Below, one piece after another: positions 55,020 through 64,000 of a DNA stretch of 64,000 nucleotides. The translations under genes were made by a program, and so were the position numbers. Origin of the DNA: Cylicocyclus nassatus (taxonomy: Eukaryota; Nematoda; Chromadorea; Rhabditida; Strongylidae); contig CATQJL010000305.1 of assembly GCA_958299035.1 (NCBI GenBank), positions 33,431,733 through 33,495,732 on the forward strand, written 5' to 3'. The first letter of the stretch is position 1, and every line of letters begins with the position of its first letter. The notes beneath the pieces were generated by a model, which saw only the letters and a program-made list of their open reading frames with translations, was not told the origin of the DNA and did no database searches.

Positions 55020-56817
55020 ATACGCTTACATCTTCTTCATATCGTGCGTACTGGTGCAATTATTGTGATGTACTAGCGGCTATAAAGATTATTAGAAACC
55101 TCTATACTTTCTCAGCTTTAGGATGTATTAGCATCTGTTTATCTTTCATTATGCACCATGCATGTAGTAAATGAGTTTAATAGGTTAGCTGAGCTATTAT
55201 TAACGAAAAGGTTGGGAATATGAAAAACTGGGCGCACCAAGACAGGTTCCTGATCTCCTATTGTATGATTGCCATTCTACGGTTTCCGCCAACAAAACGT
55301 TACCTTCTTAAACACCACTGAACCGTGAGATTTTTCCTGCGGAGAAGGAAAATCGTGAGCGCCTATTTCCATCATATAATGGAGCGTAGGGCTTCTGAAG
55401 AGCATAGTATGAAGTTTGTCTTCCGCTTCTTCTATGTTTCGCACAAAACGTTTGACTTACCCAGTACTGAGGTTGAACCGCAGATAAGCCTTATCAAAAT
55501 TTGGTCTACCTACTAGTCTTGCGTAAGTCAAAACTGCGTTATCAATGAAAATTGACCTTCTTTATCACCTATGCGCAAACGTCACTAATTTGAAGCTTCT
55601 GTGTTGCATGAGCTTAGATCATTTTGTTTCAGAACGATATTGCGGGCACAATACCTATGCTTGGGCGGCGAAAGGAAACAGAATAAAAGACAGATTAAAG
55701 GTATTTTTACTCGCGTGGATTTTCACCAGTTTACGTCATCACGCATTTTTGGTATGCGTCATTCTGCATGCTGGCCTACGCGATCTCCCCTGAACGGCTC
55801 CTTGCTCGCGGCTGATCGGACAATGATCGGGAACCAGCGCGCGGTGCGACGGATGCGAATGAAAACCACCGATTTATGAGTCAGCTGGAGTAGTTCATTC
55901 TGCGCAACCAGCACGATATATAGCGCATTACATCTACATACACAATCAGGACGATTTGATTCGTGTCCAGCCGCATATTTTCCATCTAGACGCGTACCCA
56001 TCATTAGCGCGCAGCTTATCTATTGAGATGCTTCCCAAAATTTTGGCGGGCCCATCATTCTGAAATTTCGGAAGAAGAAAAAGGGGCGTGGCCTAAGCAC
56101 CCCAAAAAAATTTTTACGGGGTTATTATGGATTTTTTAAAAATTTGAGGATTATTTTAATTCTTTTCAAGAATAAACTAAAATTTTCGCAACCCTTTCTC
56201 GAGGGGGAGGGGGCTTTCCCACGGTCCGCCACTGCCAATCCATCCCGTTTTTATTCAGGAAACGCAGAAACAAAAGCGATGACGAATTTTCCCATGTTCG
56301 TTAATGTCGCAGTTAAAAGGATCGAAAGCGGATATAAAAAATGACGATTATCGGTTGGGTTGTTCTCGTAGATGTCGCGCCATTTTAGAGATTTAGCAAA
56401 CTGAGAATCTGGCAATCAATTGGCCATCCCTATGGTGTAATGTGAACTTGCTTAACTATCCTAAATAACAAAAATCCATGTCTGATAAGCTGTATAGTGA
56501 CAGAACTATGCAGTAGGCGCGGAGAACTTGTCTTATTTGTTATCTGTAACATGTGAAACTAGCTGTAGACAGCGAAAATAGGTGTCATAAGCAAGAGAGT
56601 TATCACTACCGGTCCACTATGTTTGTGATGCCGCCTGTTTTGAGCATGACCGAATGATTGATCATTGGTCTGTAGTTGTATGATGAGAAGAGCGTCCATA
56701 CTGACTGAGTAGGTGGATCCAGACCGTGGAATCTGTATTAGACAACTGCTACTATCTTCCTAGCCATCCATCCAAATTCCATTCTGCCAGTGTTTTTACT
56801 TTAAATTTGTGTTCAAG
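55020..56817. other. Makorin to SPIN90 intergenic region
   Basis: Contains one splice-flanked open stretch (TTTGTTTCAG at 55633, then about 22 codons, donor GTATTT) with no recognised product, and at 56.02-56.24 kb a copy of the 'GTGGCGGTCGCAGG' family, here ending 'cccacggtccgccactgcc'. No SH3-encoding exon for the next gene was found here. CCAG at 56787-56790 may be its trans-splice acceptor. Confidence 0.35.
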
Positions 56818-59800
56818 ATGTACGCACGCGTTTTGGACGAACGGCAGATTGCAAGAGATCTTATTGATGCAATTCGCTCAACCACAGATGCTCCGCTCAA
56901 TTCATGCATCGAAGCTGCTAGGAACTGCTTGGCAGTTATGGCACCATTCGTTCAGTAAGCTTTCACTTGATCTCTGATTGTGAATGGTTTGATGTGAACA
57001 AAAAGTGATTAGATCAATTCTTTAGGGTCGAGTCGTTTCAGCGAATTCAAGAGGCAGTTAAAGATTATACTGTGCAAGTAGATGACTGTTATGATTACAG
57101 ACTTCTTTCTGAGATGCAAGAACGTCTGACGCCATTGTTCAAAGAAAAATACGAAGTAGGGAATGTGTATATCCTATTTATTAGGTTGTCCCTTCCTAGT
57201 AATTCAAATAATTTGAGCTGTTTTTGTTTTCCCAGTAAACTTAGGGTATCATTCGATAGAGTCAATCAAGCCCTACAAAATGACCGCCAAGGATTCGCCC
57301 ATGTCGCATTTCATGGTTTGTCACTTGAAATTTGGATTTCTGCGATAAAAAATCCTACAGACCTCCAACTTGGTCATTATACAGAAGGCATGTAGTAGTA
57401 CACAAATATGCCTTTATCGAATTTTTTTCCGAGCATAGAAAAAAAGTCCAAAGAGTCCAAAAATGGCAAACCCCGCAACCAGCCTCTCCCACATATGTCA
57501 TTGTATACTACAAGCCTTACTAAGTAAAATCTCAAAACCTTACCCCTGTATGTGCTCTTATATTCGAGAAATACCAAGTTTCACATTAAAAAACCCGAAA
57601 AAAGTGGCCTTTCGGCATTTTTGGACCATCTTTTTTTCTCAATTTTGAGCCCCGGAAAAAATCCGCCAAATACATTTTTGGGTACTACCATGTGTCTACT
57701 ATATAAAGACCAGTTTGGAAGTCTCCGTACGAATTCTCCGGAAGGAGATCCGATTTTTAGGGTGCTGAAAATTGATTTTTGGCCCAAAATTTTACTGGAT
57801 TACGACTTAGGGCCGCATGCACTAACCTAACCCCCCGCTGGGGAGGGGATCGCAGCTTGAAAGAAAGCTTTATATTTCGAAAATCCAGATACCTGGATTT
57901 CACGTTGTGTACCTGTCCGTAAGTATTCCTACTATCCTTCACTATGAACATATTGAAGAGGAGCGAAAAGCTTTACGAACCGCATTTTCCAGCTTTTGTA
58001 TGATCCCTGATAATCCCCGGCGCTTTACTTTGAAGTCATTTTTCTTTCTCCGAAATTAACGACCTTCCAAAGTTGTGCTGAACATCTAACACAACAGTGC
58101 TAAGCATGTTGCCGATGAGAACAAATGAGTTTTTGAAAAGTCGAATTTTTCGGCAAACCTCAAATTTCGACCTGTGGATCATCGAAAATTTCATGACTTC
58201 AAAACATCATTTGTTCTTATCAGCAACATGCTTAGCATTGTCGGGTTAGATAATCTGCACAACTTTGGAGGCTATTTGTTAACTTCGGAGAAAGAAAAAT
58301 GACTTTAAAGAAAAGCTCCGGGGATCATCAGGGATCATACAAAAGCTAGAAAATGCGGTTCGTACAGGTTCTCGCTCTTCTTCAACATGTTCATAGTGGA
58401 GGGTAGTAGGAATACTTACGGATAGGTACACAACGTAAAATCCAGGTATCTGGAGTTTTGAAATATAAACGTTTTTTTAGGCTGCGATCCCCTTCCCGCG
58501 GGGATGTTAGTGCATGCGGCTCTTAGGTGGATCTTTGGTGGTCTTTTTGTAGAGCTTGCTTCGCTCTATCCAATGGTACCTCAAGTCCGTTAGCAAAACA
58601 AGAACAGCTTAACTTATTTGAAAATGGAGTTTACTTTTGGGACAACCTAATATTTATTCCGAATTTTCTCTACATATGAGTTTGCAGCTGAGCTTCTCAA
58701 GTGAACAAGATGACGAAGAGCTACTTATGTATCTTGGATTGTTTGTTTCCTGTGTGGTGAGTTGAATTTTCAAAAATCTCTGAGCATGCCAATACAACCT
58801 TTTTTTCAGCAAAAAACTGACCCACGAGTGGTCAAGCACCTGATCTCGTTAGATGATTATGAGTGGATGGATCACCTTATCAATATTTATCAAATGGTAG
58901 GCATGCGTAATAATGGTGCGTCGTTGTTGTGTTAGTCATATATTTGGTGCTATACACCCTTGTGTTTCTGATGAGGCGCCATAGAGACTACATTATCATA
59001 AGCAGCGTCCAGGCAAATCGGGACACATGGATTGCACGAGAAAAATGATTTTGGGGTTCTAACTAACGGTTCTATATTGTCCAAGCTGCGCGGTGAGATA
59101 TTTGTCCTCGAGCCACACCCTGCAATGGGCGGTGGAGGAGTTTGCATCAGTTGTATGCTATTGTGTGTGGCCCACCACTCTCGTGATGGGTCTCCGCGCA
59201 AGCCTGCCAGCCGATGCGAGTTGATCGCTATTTACGGTACTGGGGATAGGTGCCCGAACTTTTTTGAAGGCACCGTCCACTCAAACTGAGGGTGGATTCT
59301 AATAATGTACAACAAATGGTCTAATCAACTGATCCAAGTTCCGCTGCAAAGGATGAGATCAAAATCGAGGAAGTCACGAAAGTGAAAACGGCAGTGACCC
59401 CCCCCTCTCCCCCTCCATCGACATGGGTGGTTTGAAGGTAAAGTCTAAAGACAGATCTGTATAGGTACATTAAAGCTCAGTTTGGACATGTTCTCTTCAG
59501 GCCATACACGTTGATGAGCGGAGCCACCACCGCCGCTACTACCTACTTCCCGGACTTTCCTGACTTCACCTTTTGCAGCGGGATGTGGGCGATCTAGCTA
59601 TTGTGTTGTATCAAAATCTCGCCACTCTCAATTGGGGTAGAAAATGTCCATGACGGTCGCCTTTCCAGTATGAGATCACATTATACATCCATCCCCTTTG
59701 AAGATAATGCACATCTATCCCGCTCCCCTATTTGACGGCGACTGCAGGCAGGATCTTGCGCGACCCGTCACAAAAGCAGTGAGCCTCCACGCAATAGCAG

Positions 59801-61868
59801 CAAGCCTATGCAAGTCATCTGCTAATTACGGTGGATGGGTCTGGTTGGGAAATGAACATCTCAGCCATACGTGTACCATCTGCGCTGCTTCTTGGGCAGC
59901 GTCCTAGGTAGGCCTCTTAAATCCGTTTCCACGCGTGATTACCATGGTCAGATTAGCCTGGACGCCTCTTCAATCATGATAATTCGAAATTGCGCTTGGG
60001 ATTTGCGCTGCATTTGCGAACGTATCCTCTGAGCATTTTCCCACGCCTCGACAGCTCTCATCCGTTACCGTGGCGTGGGAAATCCCCACAGGATCTTTCG
60101 CAAATGCAGCGAGAATTGCGAGGAGGCGGCCGCGAGGACCCGAGCTGCTAGAGCTGTGACATCACATTGAGACAACCTGACGAAAGGTCGATGAAGCTTT
60201 GACACAAACAGTACCCTATGTTTTGTTGAGAGTGACGGGTGCTGGGTGGGGCTCGAGTTCCGCGCGAGCGGTTTGCCTGGGCTCTGCACCTATTTCGAGA
60301 ACCTAGGAGATGCAAAGCGGATAAGGTGCTTTTCAGGATCAAAACGATGCTGTTCGATTAGCTAGTTTGAAATGTATAGTCTCACTGGTAGATGTGTGCT
60401 CGGATCTCATCACATATATTCTCAACTCGCGGCTGCCAGAAGTTGTTGCAGTACAGTTCCAATCTCGCGACACAGTACTTTCGGAACTAGATCTGACAGC
60501 TATACGATTACTAATCCTAACGTATTCTAGTGGGGAGGTGCCACCACTTCACCATTTCGGTCAGTTTTTTATAGTCACATGATTGCAGTATGATAACTTA
60601 CTTGCAGAACTTTTCGACGCACATGTTTTTGTAAAGTTGCTATCGCACATACATGAATACCCCAATGAAATAATGGAATTCATTGTGAACTTCAACGGGG
60701 TGACAAATTCGCAACAAAAGAGCGCCGTTATTGCTGCTCTTCAAATGAATCCATGCCCACAGCTAGGACAATTATTAGTGAAAGCAATAAACGATCAAAC
60801 AACTGGTGAGCGAAACATGAGATTTCTTATAAATCAGATGCAAATGGTCAGCTGCGCGTGATTATGATTTTATAACAACCTCACAGAAAACAATTTTGTG
60901 GTTTGAAAATTGGCTTTAGCGTCTTCAATGGCTCAGTCTTGAGTTCGTTGATGCGATGCACCGTCAATAACGTCCCCAGCTGCCTGAACTACCTTAGCAT
61001 AGTTCAGGCGAGCTGGGGACGTTATTGACGGTGCATCGCATCAACGAACTCAAAACTGAGCCCTCAGAAAAAAGCCATTGAAGACGCTAAAGCCAATTTT
61101 CAAACGGCAGCCTTAGCAGCCAATATAATATCCTTTTTGAAAGCCTCTTGTTTGATTGTAATTGTAGGTAAAAAGTGAATGATCTAAGAGAATAATACCG
61201 TCACAAGTATCTCTATGATGTGGAGAGCATAGCTATTAGAAGTCAGTGCTCTCCCTAACCCTTATAACGAAGATGCATTGTTACATCGAAATTCAAAAAT
61301 AATCAGTCTTGAAAGAATGTGTGGAAGGACTGGAGTGCGCATTGAAACATTAATACAATAACTAATCTCTCCTCTCCTAAACCTACCTATAATTTCACAT
61401 AACGTGTGATACCAAACAAATTCCTATCCAAATGCGGCTGCTGCGTGGTTTGCAAAAATGCATTTTCGTTTGCTAAAGAGGTAGTATTATAAGATGGTCA
61501 ATCAAAACACTTTCAGAGAGACGTCTGAAACTCCTCAGCGATATCATTGAAGATCAAGGGGATGAAGATAATTTATATAGTCAGCTCTTCTATAGTAATG
61601 ATCTACACGTACTATCAAACATTTTAGCAAGGGAGTTAACTGACTGCGAAGATATTAAGGTTTCTGCCATTTGAAGATGTTCTTTTAACGATAGAATCTA
61701 ATTTTTATCCATTTCCAGATCAGATCCCAGTGTATGAAGTGCATCCGTCGATTAGCTCAGATAGGACACTGTAGCGAAACAGCTCAAGAAGCAGTACTCA
61801 ACAGTGACTTTGACAACAATCTACGTTTAGATACCTTGAATGTGATTCAAAAGAACAAACAAAGTTGA
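56818..61868 (+). CDS. NCKIPSD: SPIN90/NCKIPSD/Dip1-family Arp2/3 regulator
   Basis: Family members bind and activate Arp2/3 complex to make linear actin filaments. Exons: 56818-56954, 57026-57155, 58688-58756, 58810-58896, 60337-60559, 60608-60805, 61517-61659, 61719-61868; all junctions are in phase, 378 residues. Matches to the armadillo-like domain of vertebrate SPIN90: EELLMYLGLFVSCVQKTDP (EELLHILTDADP), MDHLINIYQM, AVRLASLKCIVSLV, SSGEVPPLHHFELFDAHVF, NSQQKSAVIAALQMN (ADQNVIMAALSKH), RRLKLLSDIIED, LYSQLFYSNDLHVLSNI, RSQCMKCIRRLAQI. The end of exon 2 may be 57164 instead. The SH3 and proline-rich N-terminus of vertebrate SPIN90 is absent; size and content are like yeast Dip1. ATG 56818 was chosen as the first Met in the first supported exon; an upstream exon cannot be excluded. 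Introns 2 and 4 are transposon-rich. Confidence 0.88.
57178..58652. mobile_element. Mariner-type MITE with ATTAGGTTGTCCC termini
   Basis: Left 'attaggttgtcccttcctag', right 'acttttgggacaacctaat'. The arms pair through 'aaataatttgagctg' and 'cagcttaacttattt'. It starts a few bases after the donor of SPIN90 exon 2 and ends just before exon 3, so it is almost the whole intron. A second MITE is nested inside. Confidence 0.8.
57808..58525. mobile_element. MITE with CTTAGGGCCGCATGC termini (copy 2), nested
   Basis: Same arms as the 24.38-25.10 kb element ('gggccgcatgcactaacc', 'aggggatcgcagct', 'cggttcgt'), about 718 bp. It lies inside the mariner-type MITE, so it inserted later. Confidence 0.85.
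58897..60336. other. SPIN90 intron 4, repeat-derived
   Basis: Contains 'gcagcgtccaggcaaat' (58.99 kb) and 'gaaggcaccgtccactcaaa' (59.26 kb), which look like degraded ends of AGGCA-type TTAA elements, and an inverted pair around 60.0-60.1 kb ('gcgctgcatttgcgaa', 'ttcgcaaatgcagcg'). No exon supported. Confidence 0.4.
60901..61105. repeat. Near-perfect palindrome in SPIN90 intron 6
   Basis: 'gtttgaaaattggctttagc' faces 'gctaaagccaattttcaaac'. The arms continue through 'gttcgttgatgcgatgc' and 'cccagct' to a centre near 61.0 kb ('gaactaccttagcatagttc'). Non-coding foldback. Confidence 0.9.
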
Positions 61869-63077
61869 CGAATGAATAGTCAGATTCTTGTGACATACAG
61901 TACAATGTAGCTGCCGTCAGGTATTGTTTTACCCTGTACATGTCATGGAGCTGCATAGGACTACTATGCAAAAAATCTATCATCACAGACATTGCAATAA
62001 CTATATACATCAACGATAATAATTTAAACCACCTGTGTCACTCGTTATGTCATTTTCAGAATATTTTGCTATGTCTGACTTCAAGATACTAGATTCGTGG
62101 CGAATACGAGAACGTCGTTTGGTACCCTTAGTACACTTCACTGCGAGGTGGCTACACTCTTCATAATTTTTGCCATCTGCTTGGAGGCCATATCACATGA
62201 GTTGCTCGGCTCTTCAACAATCCACGACTTACCTGGAAAACCAACTCTCTCTACGTGTATACCAGAAAGTCAAAGAGGGAAGGGGGTCGTAATGAGTGAG
62301 TTGATAGGGATAGCGATAACCTATCGTCAACGATGGGTGGTGTATCTCAAGCGAAAGCATGCAAGCCGAAGCAAATCGTCTGCGAAAGTGGCAGTGGAAG
62401 GGACAGGTCTGGGGATGAATTTCTTGGTCTTGTAAAATGCTAGCGCTGCTTGGAGAGTCTTTCGGGCCTACCCCCTCGGTCCCCTCTGCTGTATACCTAC
62501 CTATCTCCAAAAATCTGATTCGGGAATGATTACGATCTACGCGAACATACAAACAATCGTTACCATGCCATTTATAGTAGACGTTCTCTTTAGTCACCTC
62601 ACTGTGCCATGTGTCACTGCACAAAATTTTGCAACCTCGGATGCGGCTAGAGGGCCCGCCTGCGCCTTGTTGCACAATGGGGAATACGCCTAATTTGAAA
62701 AAAACGTCAAAGACTTTTCGCGTTCATCGTTTTTTTTTTGTTTCTTGCCTTCGCAGCAGCTTTTTATTTTGATAGGTTGCCTCAGGAGTCGTATGTGTGC
62801 CGTTCTGCGTCGATTCCATAATTTCAATCTAACGGTGAGATTTCTTGACCGCAAAAACTAGGCCAGTCTTTCCTTCTCAATCTTGAGTAGTTCTTCACTG
62901 CGGCAGTCAAGGCACGCACAGTTTTACCCACAGGACGGAGAATGCGCGGACGAACAAGACTGAGTTATAAGTGCTATATCTGCAGTGTAGGAAATCTGTG
63001 CTCACAAGTATGTAGAGTAGTACTCAAGTAATACTGCTTAGCAAAGACGTCACACAAAAAGCAGCATAATTACAATC
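61869..63077. other. Downstream intergenic DNA, no gene supported
   Basis: Overlapping frames on both strands at 62.10-62.68 kb (112 and 148 codons) show no domain, and neither has convincing splice borders. No AATAAA close to the SPIN90 stop was seen. Confidence 0.35.
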
Positions 63078-63240
63078 TGATTCAACTGGCTTGGCTTCGG
63101 GAAGGCGGGGCTTCGTGACCTAATTAAGGCTAGCTAATGATCAGGCACTCGCGCGAGAGAGATGCAGGTGCGTCGCGGGCGCGAGCGGCCTTAATTAGGT
63201 CACAAAGCCCCACCTTCCCAAAGCCAAGCCAGTTGAATTA
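63078..63240. repeat. Foldback repeat with GAGAGATGCAG core (copy 3)
   Basis: Arms 'ctgattcaactggcttggc' and 'gccaagccagttgaatta' are complementary, continuing through 'gaaggcggggcttcgtgacc'. The core 'gcgagagagatgcaggtgcg' is as in the 27.83 kb copy. The best preserved of the three. Confidence 0.8.
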
Positions 63241-63464
63241 AAGGTTACTGCTTTGAACAGTATGTTAACTAGAAGTCTAACATAAGGCTAACCTGAGGAC
63301 TGCTCTACGCATTTATGAAGACAAAGTCTACATTGCAAAAATGGGCGCACTTACAACTCAGTCTTGTTCGACTGCGCATCTTCCCCCTTTTCTGTAGGTA
63401 AAATTGAGCATTTCGATATATCGACGTAAATGGCACACATATGACCCCAAGGCAAGATATTTAA

Positions 63465-63847
63465 AGGCAGTGTCCGGGCAAAATGGGGGTTTTGGCATAG
63501 TGCCATGCAAGAGTGACTCCCCTCAGACACAACATCGCGCAAGTGCGACATCATAACACTCACACTCACCTAAACCAAGAAAAACGATCGGAAAGTGGGG
63601 AAGCTTACGCCTTGGAGCGGGGTCTTCCGACCTCGAGTTCCTGCTAATATGCGGCAGAGTACGCATTAGGGTACCGCAGCGACTCTGCGTCTCTGCCTAG
63701 CGGGGACCATCGAGTTTCGAATTGTAAGGCTTTGGAAAACGAATGCTCGTTGTTTTCGCGTCTTCTAATGTAGCTTTTCGAATTCAGCGTTGCGGATAAC
63801 GTCGGTAAGTGGATTTTTTAAAAATCGAGTTTTTGCCCGCACTGCCT
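63465..63847. mobile_element. TTAA-flanked MITE with AGGCAGTGTCCGGGCAAAA termini
   Basis: 383 bp between TTAA (63461-63464) and TTAA (63848-63851). The ends AGGCAGTGTCCGGGCAAAA and TTTTTGCCCGCACTGCCT pair. The interior carries 'gactctgcgtctctgcct'. Non-coding. Confidence 0.85.
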
Positions 63848-63851
63848 TTAA

Positions 63852-64000
63852 AGGCAGCGTCCGGGCAAAACTTCGAATGGAATTTTTTCGCTTACCTGGG
63901 CTTATTCTTCCCGCTGATTCTGAAAATGCAGCTTGCAGGGCACGAAAACGCCGAAAACGGGCTTTCTCAGAAGCCCTTGATTTGAATTTTGTCGCTTGCC
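63852..64000. mobile_element. Second TTAA-type MITE, cut by the window edge
   Basis: AGGCAGCGTCCGGGCAAAA follows directly on TTAA 63848-63851, the same TTAA that ends the previous element. The right end lies beyond the window. Confidence 0.7.

Noticed and set aside
57377..57577. Short frames on both strands in the MITE arm of the SPIN90 intron
   Set aside because: Inside the mariner-type MITE, without transposase motifs.
62229..62675. 148-codon minus-strand frame
   Set aside because: No domain, signal peptide or splice context, and a 112-codon frame overlaps it on the other strand.

Overview
This is eukaryotic DNA, most probably from a nematode. The visible genes are split by short introns (48 bp four times, 51-59 bp several times) with TTTCAG-type acceptors. 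Two start codons lie close behind an acceptor with no upstream exon in view, as spliced-leader trans-splicing produces. Intergenic and long-intron DNA is AT-rich and full of inverted-repeat DNA transposons and Helitrons. A repeat-rich clade V (strongylid-type) parasite is my guess; the species cannot be read from the window.

Four multi-exon genes are supported, all on the + strand. (1) An RNA-binding protein of the A1CF/RBM46/RBM47/hnRNP-R type, about 14.0-31.1 kb, with the RNP1-containing end of RRM2, a complete RRM3 and the end of a C-terminal double-stranded-RNA-binding domain. Its exons are scattered among transposons and its RRM1 was not found. (2) A MINDY-1/2 (FAM63) K48-specific deubiquitinase, 41.45-51.19 kb, with catalytic Cys and His visible and one 6.8 kb intron stuffed with repeats. 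(3) A compact makorin RING E3 ubiquitin ligase, 52.15-55.02 kb, about 740 bp after the MINDY poly(A) signal. (4) A SPIN90/NCKIPSD/Dip1-family Arp2/3 regulator, 56.82-61.87 kb, which as found has the armadillo-like domain and no SH3 domain. A deubiquitinase and a ubiquitin ligase therefore sit head to tail and could form an operon.

The rest is mobile DNA. 0-13 kb: a pair of diverged inverted arms enclosing two 'ACAGGGTGT' mariner-type MITEs and a decayed unknown pseudogene. 15-21.5 kb: three 'TTAGGTTG'-type MITEs and one decayed mariner transposase. 19.9 kb, 29.8 kb, 33.7 kb and the right edge: MITEs with 'AGGCAGCGTCC' termini flanked by TTAA, as piggyBac-type elements have. 29.8-30.75 kb and 46.0-46.96 kb: two non-autonomous Helitrons with TC...CTAG ends. 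36.6-40.7 kb: a direct repeat, a large palindrome and a composite element holding two tandem Helitron-like units. Several almost perfect palindromes (23.0, 26.5, 37.8, 43.4, 47.6, 48.0, 60.9 kb) stand out.

I see no CRISPR array, rRNA, convincing tRNA or bacterial-type system. The most useful leads are gene-level: a possible CAAX box made by a short last intron in MINDY, an SH3-less SPIN90/Dip1-like protein, a possible MINDY-makorin operon, and a speculative three-exon secreted-peptide gene at 33.1-33.7 kb.
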